64,000 bases of DNA from Igneacidithiobacillus sp041146875 (lineage in GTDB: Bacteria; Pseudomonadota; Gammaproteobacteria; Acidithiobacillales; Acidithiobacillaceae): NCBI RefSeq assembly GCF_041146875.1, contig NZ_JBFRXP010000009.1, forward strand, positions 51,132-115,131. Direction: 5' to 3'. The notes under the pieces were generated by a model, which worked only from the letters and a program-made list of their open reading frames with translations, did no database searches and was not told the origin of the DNA. Numbering within the stretch: position 1 is the stretch's first letter; each line of letters starts with the position of its first letter. Positions 9,035 to 16,071 of the stretch are shown piece by piece. Made by a program: the position numbers and the translations under genes.

Positions 9035-9599
9035 CAGCTCCGATCACATCCATGCGCGGCCGTGTCATCACTTCGGTCACAAAACCATTTTTCGCATTAT
9101 TCAACTGTTCCCATTCTTCTCGGCGGTAAATTTTCGGATTCACCTCCCGGCCCAACATTGCCTGCACCGGATACAGCGCACCGACCACATTAGCAAAACC
9201 GGGGTCGCCGATGATCAGTAGGTCAATATCGCTGGCTGCAGTTTCCTTGCCGCTGGCCACAGACCCGAAGATAAAAGCCCGATCAATCCTTCCCACCAGC
9301 GGTTCCAACGCCAGCCGGATGACCTCGGTCGCGCCAAAAGTCTTTTTGACGATGCCGAGTAGCTCGCCATAGATAGGACATCGCGGATTGGCCTGGTAAT
9401 GGTGTTGGTTGCCAATTCGAGTCATGTTCAAAATACCCGCTGCCAGCATGCGGTCCAGCTCGCGCTTGATGGTCGCCACACCCATCCCGGTCAGGCGCAG
9501 AATTTCCTTGGTATAAAAACTCCGCTCCGGCTGACCATATAGTAGACTCAGCACCTTTTGCTGGGTCTCGGTAAACAGGGCATTACTGAGTTGGCTCAT
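9018..9599 (-). CDS. HTH-nucleotidyltransferase fusion protein (MNT antitoxin/regulator)
   Basis: 193-aa protein in two parts. Residues ~1-80 form a winged helix-turn-helix (LFTETQQKVLSLLYGQPERS ... GMGVATIKRELDRMLAAGIL), and ~85-190 a nucleotidyltransferase domain with FIFGSVASGKETAASDIDLL. The HTH-MNT architecture occurs next to HEPN partners and suggests autoregulation plus nucleotidyl transfer. It is a different lineage from the MNT at 7325, so this is a second independent module and not a duplicate. Confidence 0.75.
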   Translation of the reverse strand: MSQLSNALFTETQQKVLSLLYGQPERSFYTKEILRLTGMGVATIKRELDRMLAAGILNMTRIGNQHHYQANPRCPIYGELLGIVKKTFGATEVIRLALEPLVGRIDRAFIFGSVASGKETAASDIDLLIIGDPGFANVVGALYPVQAMLGREVNPKIYRREEWEQLNNAKNGFVTEVMTRPRMDVIGADDESG

Positions 9600-9719
9600 A
9601 TCCGTCCGACAGAGCAGTTCATTTATGGGGAACCATAGTTCATCATAAGTGAACTATCAAGCGGCGACCAAAAAGCCAGGGAAACCACCCCGTCCAGAGG
9701 ACGGTCTAAGAGATGTGCG

Positions 9720-9897
9720 TCAGGACAGATCCAGTCGCCGCTCGATGCGGTCCAGGTTGACCTCGCGCTTGACCAGACTCATGGCTTGTTCCAGCCCGTA
9801 CATGCGGTGCTTCATATCTACGAACGCTTCGTGCATCTCGTTCCGAAGGGTCGTCACTTCGTTGCGCAATGCCCGCAGGTGCAAGTGCAGCAATCAC
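9720..9897 (-). pseudogene. Fragment of a small coiled-coil protein
   Basis: The minus-strand frame reads ALRNEVTTLRNEMHEAFVDM, KHRMYGLEQAMSLVKREVNL and DRIERRLDLS to a stop at 9720. It has clear heptad character, but a TGA about six codons upstream of this text leaves only TTG starts. The 5' side merges into the repeat at 9887-9962. Probably the 3' remnant of a larger coiled-coil gene; a short real gene from a TTG is the alternative. Confidence 0.35.
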
Positions 9898-9962
9898 CGG
9901 CAATGCACTTGCATGGATTTCATGTCATCTGTGTTTCAGAATTATGCGGAATGGCCATCGTG
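9887..9962. repeat. Imperfect direct repeat, copy A (B at 10455-10532)
   Basis: About 75 bases from GCAGCAATCACCGGCAATGC to GCGGAATGGCCATCG recur at 10455-10532 with roughly a dozen substitutions. Both copies end inside the 3' end of an antitoxin reading frame on the minus strand, giving both proteins a DGHSA C-terminus. The copies flank the HicB gene. Confidence 0.65.
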
Positions 9963-10289
9963 CAAGTACTTGACCAGCGCTTGCGTCATGATCTCGTTGA
10001 GGCTGTGGTTCTCCTGCGCCGCCTTGATCTGGGCGTCACGGTGCAATTCTGGCGGAATGCGCACCAGAAAGCGCCCGGATGCGGGCTTGTCCGGTTCTTG
10101 ATGAAGCTCGGCGCACATGCGTAGGTAGCCATCCACTGCTGCGGTGAAATGCGTCTTGAGTTCGCTGACGGATTGTCCCTCGTAGGTCACCAGATCCCGG
10201 ATATTCAAGATGCGTCCATAGAGCGCATCGTCTTCTGCGCTGTATTCCACGCTCCCAAAGTACCCTTGATATTCCAGTCGATTTTTCAT
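9942..10289 (-). CDS. HicB-type antitoxin without a recognisable HicA
   Basis: 115-aa HicB family protein. The N-terminal partial RNase-H-like fold runs YQGYFGSVEYSAEDDALYGR ... DLVTYEGQSVSELKTHF, and the C-terminal ribbon-helix-helix is SGRFLVRIPPELHRDAQIKAA then SLNEIMTQALVKYL. No HicA dsRBD-fold gene lies on either side. The ATG overlaps the stop of a 50-aa upstream ORF (ATGA). Its last residues come from repeat copy A. Probably an orphan antitoxin. Confidence 0.8.
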   Translation of the reverse strand: MKNRLEYQGYFGSVEYSAEDDALYGRILNIRDLVTYEGQSVSELKTHFTAAVDGYLRMCAELHQEPDKPASGRFLVRIPPELHRDAQIKAAQENHSLNEIMTQALVKYLHDGHSA

Positions 10290-10438
10290 GGCTTGATCCC
10301 GGCTGACTCTAGCAGCTCCCTGACGGCTTTCACCTGGTATGCCTTGGCCTCTTTCTGGGTGAGTATGGTCAGAGAGATTGATGGCTTTGGATGCGCTGGC
10401 CAGCCATTTCGTGTAGGCAGCGGCTTGAAGCGCCGCAT
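10286..10438 (-). CDS. Small unknown ORF translationally coupled to hicB
   Basis: 50 codons from ATG 10438; the text ends SLTILTQKEAKAYQVKAVRE and then LLESAGIKP, with the TGA overlapping the hicB ATG. The helical, Lys/Glu-rich C-terminus looks like real coding sequence, but I recognise no family. It may be the tail of a lost partner gene. Confidence 0.35.
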   Translation of the reverse strand: MRRFKPLPTRNGWPAHPKPSISLTILTQKEAKAYQVKAVRELLESAGIKP

Positions 10439-10454
10439 CTACCCACCAGTCGCA

Positions 10455-10532
10455 GGCGCAGCAATTACCGGCAATGCCCTTGCATGAGTTTACGTCATCG
10501 GTGTTTCAGGATGATGCAGAATGGCCATCGCG
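10455..10532. repeat. Imperfect direct repeat, copy B (A at 9887-9962)
   Basis: Partner of the repeat at 9887. It shares GCAGCAATTACCGGCAATGC, the TTGCATG block, TCATC-GTGTTTCAG and GAATGGCCATCG. Outside these blocks the flanks are unrelated, so the two ends look like recombination or insertion joints between small antitoxin genes. Confidence 0.65.
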
Positions 10533-10625
10533 GTAAAACCGATTGCGCACAGCGTTCTTCCAGAACGCGTCGTCCAGCGGCGGCAAATTGTTCAGGTCAA
10601 CTTCATAACGAACCGTTTTGCTCAT
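10506..10625 (-). CDS. 39-aa antitoxin remnant (BrnA-like ends), coupled to parE
   Basis: Reads MSKTVRYEVDLNNLPPLDDA then FWKNAVRNRFYRDGHSASS. The start resembles the N-terminus, and DDAFWKNAVRNRFYR the C-terminus, of small BrnA-like antitoxins; a middle of about 25-30 residues is missing. The ATG overlaps the parE stop (ATGA). Either an internal-deletion remnant or a very small coupled protein. Confidence 0.45.
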   Translation of the reverse strand: MSKTVRYEVDLNNLPPLDDAFWKNAVRNRFYRDGHSASS

Positions 10626-10948
10626 AGCGATTTCTCCTGCATCCATGCGGGGATGTCCCGCTGACCGTGCAGCACACGCCAGACGTCAATGTGATCGGGC
10701 CTTTCGACGTAGAACACGAGATACGGATAGCGCGTCAGCGGCCATACGCGCAGCCCTGGCAAGTTGAGTTCGTGGGCATAGCGGGGCGAGCCGGTGGCGG
10801 GATGGCGGCCCACATGAGTGTAGGCATGTTCCAGCGCATCGATGAAGCCGAACGCAACCGCTTCTCCGGCCTCATTTAGATAGTAGGCAAGCGCCTCATC
10901 GACATCCCGGTTTGCCTGCGCACGCGGGACGACCGATTTGCGCTTCAC
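10622..10948 (-). CDS. parE: ParE/RelE-family toxin
   Basis: 108-aa ParE-fold toxin. The family pattern is seen in ANRDVDEALAYYLNEAGEAV, GFIDALEHAYTHVGRHP, the SPRYAHELNLPGLRVWPL turn and YPYLVFYVERPDHIDVWRVL, with HGQRDIP near the end. ParE toxins poison DNA gyrase; this is family knowledge. It overlaps parD by 4 bases, antitoxin first, and leads by another ATGA into the 39-aa ORF. Frame and motifs are intact. Confidence 0.85.
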   Translation of the reverse strand: MKRKSVVPRAQANRDVDEALAYYLNEAGEAVAFGFIDALEHAYTHVGRHPATGSPRYAHELNLPGLRVWPLTRYPYLVFYVERPDHIDVWRVLHGQRDIPAWMQEKSL

Positions 10949-11208
10949 CCTTTGGTGGCGGGTTTTGCAGTCGGCTTGGCGGCCTTGCGCACCCGGCCCC
11001 GCAGGACTTCGAAGTAGCCGCCATCAGCTACTGCCGCCGGGTTTGATTCTACCCCCGCCAATAGCAGACCGCGCAGTTGCAGGCGATCCTGATCCTTGCG
11101 GATCAACTCGCGCACGTACTCGCTGCTCGTGCCGTAGCCGCGCTGGTTGACCTGCTCATCCACGAAGGATTTCAGGGTGTCGGGGAGAGAAATATTCATC
11201 GTGCTCAT
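10945..11208 (-). CDS. parD: ParD-family ribbon-helix-helix antitoxin
   Basis: 87-aa CopG/ParD protein. The N-terminal ribbon-helix-helix is MNISLPDTLKSFVDEQVNQR and GTSSEYVRELIRKDQDRL, followed by a C-terminal tail for ParE binding that ends in the basic repeat KAAKPTAKPATKG. First gene of the parD-parE pair. Start at 11208 or the in-frame ATG at 11199. Expected to neutralise ParE and autorepress. Confidence 0.85.
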   Translation of the reverse strand: MSTMNISLPDTLKSFVDEQVNQRGYGTSSEYVRELIRKDQDRLQLRGLLLAGVESNPAAVADGGYFEVLRGRVRKAAKPTAKPATKG

Positions 11209-11289
11209 GGCATCAGTGTGGGTTCTTTGGCAAAATTTGGCAAGATCCGATTTCCGCCTGGCACTGCATGATTGGTCCGCGCGCCAGTA

Positions 11290-11820
11290 TCAGGGCGTCT
11301 GCCGTGGCCACGGGCCGGTGTACCACGGGGGAATTTGTGGCAGGCCGTTGTTTATGGGCGGCGCTTGCGGGGGGCGCGGTCGGGGTGGCCGTGGCCGGGT
11401 GGGAGGATAGGGCGGGTAGGGATAGCCTGGATACAGTAGCAGGGAGGGGTTGCGATCTTCGTGAATGATCTGCGGCTGGCGCTGGCCAAGGTAGTTTTCT
11501 AGTGCGCGGAGCAGGTTGAGTTTGGCGGCAAGCTCTTGGTCTTTGGCAATTTGCTGTTGCGCGCGGTGCTGCTCTTCTGGCTTTTGCACGACGGGTGGGG
11601 GTGGGGTGGGCGGCGTTGGACTCTGCTCACCGACTTTATGTACGTCTTTGGCGCCCTTGGGCGGCTGATTGCCATAACTGACCACACCACTAGGTGAGAC
11701 CCAGCGATAGATGGGTAGTGCATCTGCCTGCGTTGCCAAGACCGGCAACGCCAGTAGGCAGGCGCTCAGGAGAATGCCCCCAGTTCGTACTATCCTCTTT
11801 GCGTGCATATTCGTGCTCAT
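11290..11820 (-). CDS. Secreted proline-rich DUF4124-type protein
   Basis: 176-aa envelope protein. Signal peptide ~1-34 (GGILLSACLLALPVLATQADA), then a DUF4124 core IYRWVSPSGVVSYGNQPPKGAKDV, then a Pro linker (PTPPTPPPPVV), a Gln/Ala helix, and a strongly Pro/Arg/Tyr-rich tail (YPGYPYPPYPPTRPRPPRPR). DUF4124 is found in many periplasmic proteins of unknown role. It stands alone; nothing suggests a partner. Confidence 0.65.
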   Translation of the reverse strand: MSTNMHAKRIVRTGGILLSACLLALPVLATQADALPIYRWVSPSGVVSYGNQPPKGAKDVHKVGEQSPTPPTPPPPVVQKPEEQHRAQQQIAKDQELAAKLNLLRALENYLGQRQPQIIHEDRNPSLLLYPGYPYPPYPPTRPRPPRPRPPQAPPINNGLPQIPPWYTGPWPRQTP

Positions 11821-12188
11821 GTGAGCTTACTTTCGTTTACGATAAACCTTTTTCTCAGGGATACCCAAATCTAGTTGTTTGGTGGTCTGGCAGAGCGCCC
11901 AGTCGCGCGCAGAAGGACAGGCGGGGCTTGGGGCGAAGCGCCCGGTGATGACGCTGGCACGCTTTGTCACAACCTTCCGGATTTGGTTACGCAAACAGAG
12001 CTTATTTTCCTAGTTGCCGCCACAGCAAACACCCTCGGTTACTGACAGCACTATTCTGCGATTGCCATTGTTGGGCGTCAACGCGGGGCAAGGTTGTTCA
12101 CCATCTCGCCCTATTTTGCCGAGGGCAATGCTTTGCATCGACCAATTGGATGCGCTCTAATCGGTAGAAATACCCATTCGGAGGCCCG
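11821..12188. other. Intergenic region between DUF4124 gene and thiL
   Basis: About 370 bases separating divergent genes. I see no convincing ORF, RNA gene or terminator. It must hold promoters for both flanking genes; only the Shine-Dalgarno GGAGG just before thiL ATG is clear. Confidence 0.5.
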
Positions 12189-13193
12189 ATGTCCACAGGC
12201 GAATTTGCCCTGATTGCGGAGTTGCGCGATGTCCTGGGCCAGGGGCAGGCAGGGGATGGCACCATCGTGGGGATTGGCGATGATGCCGCAGTGCTGGACT
12301 GCAGCGGGCGGGCTTTGGTGGCCTGCACCGATACCCTGGTAGCGGGGCGCCACTTTTTTGCGGACGTGAACCCCGCCGATCTGGCCTGGAAGGCCTTGGC
12401 GGTGAACCTGAGCGATCTTGCGGCAATGGGCGCCGAACCGCGCTGGACCTTGCTGAATCTTTCTCTGCCGACAGGGGTGGCGAATGCCGCGTGGCGCGCA
12501 GATTTCATCCGCGGCTGGCAGACGCTGGCTGCACCTGTTGGCTTGCGCTTGGTGGGCGGCGACACGGTGGCAACCGATGGTCCGTTGTCGGTTACGGTGA
12601 CGGCCCTGGGCTTGCTCGCCGGACCAGCTCTTTTGCGCAGTAGTGCGCGCGTGGGTGACGACATCTATGTAAGCGGTAGCTTGGGTGATGCGGCATTGGC
12701 TCTGGAACGCGCCTTTGCCGAGCGGCGGGGAGAGCAAAATTTGCCGCTTTTGGGCGCTAAATGGCTGGAAGAACGTCGTTTGCGGCCGATGCCGCGGGTT
12801 GCACTTGGACAAGCCGCGCAGCAAGCGGGGGTACGCTGTGCGCAGGATATTTCCGATGGCTTCCTCGCCGATCTGCGCCATATTTTGCGAGCCTCGCAGG
12901 TGGGGGCGCGTATTGATGCCGATTGCCTGCCGCTGAGTCTGCCGTTAGAAGATTGGGCGGGCGGTGACTGGCAACGCGTACTGCGTACAGCCCTGACTGG
13001 TGGCGATGATTACGAGCTGATCCTTTGTGCGCCGATTGCTTTGGCGACGGCCTTGCAGGAAGTGGCGCAGCGCACGGAAACGCCGTTGCGCAAAGTGGGG
13101 ACGATTTTGCCGGCGACGGCGGGAGTGCAGATCTTTTGGCACGACGAAGCGCGGCCACTGCCGAGCCAGTGGGGGCATGAGCATGACATCTGA
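12189..13193 (+). CDS. thiL: Thiamine-monophosphate kinase
   Basis: 334-aa ThiL, an ATP-dependent kinase that turns thiamine phosphate into the cofactor thiamine diphosphate in the cytosol. Motifs: GIGDDAAVLD near residue 26 (metal/ATP site), the DLAWKALAVNLSDLAAMGAEP helix (read in two parts), GGDTVATDGPLSVTVTALG, and AQDISDGFLADL. TGGDDYELILC is near the C-terminus. Start at ATG 12189 with GGAGG upstream. It overlaps the next gene by 17 bases; in many proteobacteria the neighbours are pgpA and cinA, and pgpA is absent here. Confidence 0.92.
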   Translation: MSTGEFALIAELRDVLGQGQAGDGTIVGIGDDAAVLDCSGRALVACTDTLVAGRHFFADVNPADLAWKALAVNLSDLAAMGAEPRWTLLNLSLPTGVANAAWRADFIRGWQTLAAPVGLRLVGGDTVATDGPLSVTVTALGLLAGPALLRSSARVGDDIYVSGSLGDAALALERAFAERRGEQNLPLLGAKWLEERRLRPMPRVALGQAAQQAGVRCAQDISDGFLADLRHILRASQVGARIDADCLPLSLPLEDWAGGDWQRVLRTALTGGDDYELILCAPIALATALQEVAQRTETPLRKVGTILPATAGVQIFWHDEARPLPSQWGHEHDI

Positions 13194-14028
13194 GTTTCCG
13201 GTTTTTCTTCCTCTGCGTCCTGCGGCCTTACCCCTGGCGCAGCGTCTTGCGGCCTGGATAGAAAGAGCCGGGCAAGCAGTCAGCCTATCGCTGGTTGCCG
13301 AACTGCCGTTGGCGAGCGCCCAGGGGCTGGCCGTTGGTGATTTCAAAAACGCTAGCGAATGGCAAGCGGCCGGGGGAACACTGCTCGACCCCCTCGATTG
13401 GCCGGCTATGGCAAGGTATCTGCACCAACGCTGGCCTCTGCCTGCCATGCTCTACACCCGCTTCGGCGTCACTCCGACAACAGCGGCCTTACCAGGAGAA
13501 ATCTGGAGTGATGACCCAGAGGCAATGCCCCTCGATTTGGCGCCACCCGAGTGGGTTTTGCTGCGCCGCGCTGAGAAGTCGGGGCTGCAACTGGCGACAG
13601 CCGAGTCTTGTACGGCGGGTGGAATCGCTGCCCGCATCGCCGCTTTGCCGGGTTCGTCTACAGTCTTGCGCCAGGGATTTGTGGTGTATGGCAACGCCGC
13701 CAAGGAGGAGATGCTGGACGTTTCCCGGCAGACTCTGCAAGCCTATGGCGCCGTCTCCGAGCCGGTGGTGGACGAAATGCTGGATGGTGCCCTGCGCCAT
13801 GCCGACCTTGCCATTGCCGTGAGTGGCATTGCCGGCCCAGGGGGCGCGGTGCCGGGCAAGCCCGTGGGTACCGTCTGCCTCGGTTGGGCCACGCACGCAC
13901 AGCGTCAGGTGCGCACTCTGTGCTTTGCTGGCGACCGCTGGGCGGTACAATATGCCGCAGGTACGGTGGCTATCGGTGGCTTGCTCGGTCTTTTAGTAGA
14001 GGCGGATATTGTGGGAGAAGGCAAATGA
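13177..14028 (+). CDS. pncC: Nicotinamide-nucleotide amidase (CinA C-terminal domain) with extra N-terminal region
   Basis: 283 aa. Residues ~118-283 are a PncC/CinA-C domain: LATAESCTAGGIAARIAAL (catalytic Ser in ESC), FVVYGNAAKEEMLDV, GIAGPGGAVPGKPVGTV. This enzyme deamidates NMN to nicotinate mononucleotide in pyridine nucleotide salvage. The first ~115 residues are not the usual CinA molybdopterin-like domain; they read SEFPVFLPLRPAALPLAQRL ... DPLDWPAMARYLHQRWPLPA and I do not recognise them. Start at ATG 13177 or 13183 inside thiL. Followed directly (ATGA) by the DUF29 gene. Confidence 0.8.
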   Translation: MSMTSEFPVFLPLRPAALPLAQRLAAWIERAGQAVSLSLVAELPLASAQGLAVGDFKNASEWQAAGGTLLDPLDWPAMARYLHQRWPLPAMLYTRFGVTPTTAALPGEIWSDDPEAMPLDLAPPEWVLLRRAEKSGLQLATAESCTAGGIAARIAALPGSSTVLRQGFVVYGNAAKEEMLDVSRQTLQAYGAVSEPVVDEMLDGALRHADLAIAVSGIAGPGGAVPGKPVGTVCLGWATHAQRQVRTLCFAGDRWAVQYAAGTVAIGGLLGLLVEADIVGEGK

Positions 14029-14459
14029 GCAAAGGTTATGAAGAGGACGTATTGCTTTGGGCGCAGGAGCAGGTGGCCCTGTTGCGCTCTGGGAAATTTG
14101 CTGCCCTCGATATTGAACACATTGCCGAGGAGATCGAAGACGTGGGCAAGAGTGAACAACGGGAACTCGCCAATCGCATGGCGGTATTGCTGGCGCATTT
14201 GCTGAAGTGGCGCTATCAACCCGAGCGCCGTGGTGTGAGTTGGCAGCGCACCATCAAACATCAGCGCGAGCGCATCATGTTGGCCCTGCAGCGTACTCCT
14301 AGCCTGAAAGTTATGCTCGCAACGTCTGACTGGCAGCGAGAAATTTGGCTCGATGCCCTGGATGATGCACGGCAACAAACCGGTTTGGACGTGTTTCCTG
14401 AGGATTGTCCGTGGAGCATGGATCAGGTTATGGCCGAGGAATTTTTTCCTGAGGATTGA
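14025..14459 (+). CDS. DUF29 family protein
   Basis: 144 aa. Text KGYEEDVLLWAQEQVALLRS, DIEHIAEEIEDVGKSEQREL, LLAHLLKWRYQPERRGVSWQ and CPWSMDQVMAEEFFPED is the DUF29 pattern, common in cyanobacteria and proteobacteria and often mobile. Function unknown. It shares an ATGA overlap with pncC, so it is probably co-expressed; the link in function is not clear. Confidence 0.85.
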   Translation: MSKGYEEDVLLWAQEQVALLRSGKFAALDIEHIAEEIEDVGKSEQRELANRMAVLLAHLLKWRYQPERRGVSWQRTIKHQRERIMLALQRTPSLKVMLATSDWQREIWLDALDDARQQTGLDVFPEDCPWSMDQVMAEEFFPED

Positions 14460-14542
14460 AAGATCCGGGGGAATCCGGGGAGATTGGTCTGAACGAAGCG
14501 CTCGGGTAGAATGCCCGAATACCTGAGCGAGGAGATGGCAAG

Positions 14543-15583
14543 ATGGATGATCAACGCAGCAAGGCTCTGGCGGCAGCCCTGTCCCAGATCGACCGGCAAT
14601 TTGGCAAGGGTGCCATCATGCGCCTCGGCGAACAGAGTGCCATCAAAGATATTTCTGTCTACTCCACCGGTTCGCTTGGGCTGGATTTGGCCTTGGGCGT
14701 AGGCGGTTTGCCGCGCGGACGCGTGGTCGAGATCTACGGACCGGAGTCCTCGGGTAAAACCACGCTGACCCTGCACGCCATTGCCAGTTGTCAGGCTGCG
14801 GGGGGCACAGCGGCCTTCATCGACGCCGAGCATGCCCTCGACCCTACCTATGCGCAGAAGCTTGGCGTGGACCTCGAAAATCTCCTGATCTCGCAGCCGG
14901 ATACCGGCGAGCAGGCCCTGGAAATTGCCGATATGCTGGTGCGTTCCGGCGCTGTGGATCTGATCGTTATCGATTCCGTCGCGGCGCTCACCCCCAAGGC
15001 GGAAATTGAGGGGGAAATGGGCGACTCGCACGTGGGTCTGCAGGCACGCCTGATGAGTCAAGCCCTGCGCAAACTCACCGGCAATATCTCGCGCACCAAT
15101 ACCCTGGTCATCTTCATCAACCAGATCCGCATGAAAATTGGTGTGATGTATGGCAGCCCGGAAACCACTACTGGCGGCAATGCCCTGAAGTTTTACGCCT
15201 CGGTGCGCCTCGACATCCGCCGGATTGGCGCGATCAAGAAGGGGGATGAGGTGCTGGGGAATGACACCCGCGTCAAGGTCGTCAAGAATAAGGTGGCGCC
15301 ACCCTTCCGCGAGGCCGAATTTGCCATTTACTACGGGGAGGGCATCTCGCGCCTGTCGGAGCTGGTTGACCTGGGGGTCAAATTCGACATTCTGGAGAAG
15401 AGTGGTGCCTGGTACAGTTATGGCACCGAACGCATTGGGCAGGGCAAGGAAAATGCCCGCCAGTATCTGAAAGAGCACCCAGAGGTCGCCAAGGCTATAG
15501 AAGACAAGGTGCGTGCTGCCGCCCTGGGGCATCCTCTGGCCTTTGCGGAAGAAGTGCCGGGGCTGGTCGAAGCGGAAGGATGA
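14543..15583 (+). CDS. recA: Recombinase A
   Basis: 346-aa RecA, the ATP-dependent strand-exchange protein and SOS co-protease. Walker A GPESSGKTT (about residues 66-74), Walker B LIVIDSVAAL, L2 loop region MKIGVMYGSPETTTGGNALK, and a C-terminal domain with GVKFDILEKSGAWYSY. Normal family length. No E. coli-type LexA box (CTGT-N8-ACAG) is obvious upstream. recX overlaps its stop (ATGA), and alaS follows. Confidence 0.97.
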   Translation: MDDQRSKALAAALSQIDRQFGKGAIMRLGEQSAIKDISVYSTGSLGLDLALGVGGLPRGRVVEIYGPESSGKTTLTLHAIASCQAAGGTAAFIDAEHALDPTYAQKLGVDLENLLISQPDTGEQALEIADMLVRSGAVDLIVIDSVAALTPKAEIEGEMGDSHVGLQARLMSQALRKLTGNISRTNTLVIFINQIRMKIGVMYGSPETTTGGNALKFYASVRLDIRRIGAIKKGDEVLGNDTRVKVVKNKVAPPFREAEFAIYYGEGISRLSELVDLGVKFDILEKSGAWYSYGTERIGQGKENARQYLKEHPEVAKAIEDKVRAAALGHPLAFAEEVPGLVEAEG

Positions 15584-16038
15584 GCGATGGGGAGGCGGCC
15601 ATCGAGGCCGCAGCCCTGCGTCTGTTGGCGCGGCGGGAATACGCCCGCGCCGAGTTGCGTAGCCGCCTGGTGCGGCAGAATGAGTTTGTTGCCGAGGTGG
15701 TCGATACGGTCCTTGCTGGCCTGGAGGAGCGCGGTTACTTGAGCGATGCGCGTTACCGCGAGGCGAAGATGCGCAGCCGGGCGGCGCGCGGGCAAGGGCC
15801 GATGCTGGTGGCGCGGGATTGGCGTGCCAGTGGTGCGGGAGACGACCGTGAGCTGTTGGCAGAGCCGGATTGGCTGGCGCGGGCGCGGCAGGCTCTGCAT
15901 AAGCGTTTTGGCGAGCAGGCGCCGGGGGATGCCAAAGAGTGGGCACGGCGCGCGCGGTTTTTACAGGGGCGCGGGTTTCCCGCGGATTTGATTCGCAAGG
16001 CCTTGGCCGAAGAAGAATTTTTTGCGGATGGGGATTGA
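15580..16038 (+). CDS. recX: RecA regulator RecX
   Basis: 152-aa helical repeat protein: LRLLARREYARAELRSRLVR, DTVLAGLEERGYLSDARYRE and RARFLQGRGFPADLIRKALA are the three-helix repeats of RecX. RecX binds the RecA filament groove and limits its activity. The start overlaps the recA stop by 4 bases, giving translational coupling that keeps RecX below RecA. Length is normal. Confidence 0.92.
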   Translation: MSDGEAAIEAAALRLLARREYARAELRSRLVRQNEFVAEVVDTVLAGLEERGYLSDARYREAKMRSRAARGQGPMLVARDWRASGAGDDRELLAEPDWLARARQALHKRFGEQAPGDAKEWARRARFLQGRGFPADLIRKALAEEEFFADGD

Positions 16039-16071
16039 TCGATCGCCGCCGAACATCGTTTAGGGAGTCGC

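Noticed and set aside
9600..10532. Integron-like attC sites in the TA island
   Set aside because: The repeats lack the GTTRRRY/RYYYAAC core sites, and no integron integrase is nearby.
14460..14542. LexA operator before recA
   Set aside because: No CTGT-N8-ACAG-like site; the short CGGG...CCCG inverted repeat before recA is too weak to call.
14423..15946. Long open frame of 507 codons on the minus strand across recA and recX
   Set aside because: It is antisense to recA, a certain gene with strong codon bias; the translation shows no domain and arises from GC-rich codon structure.
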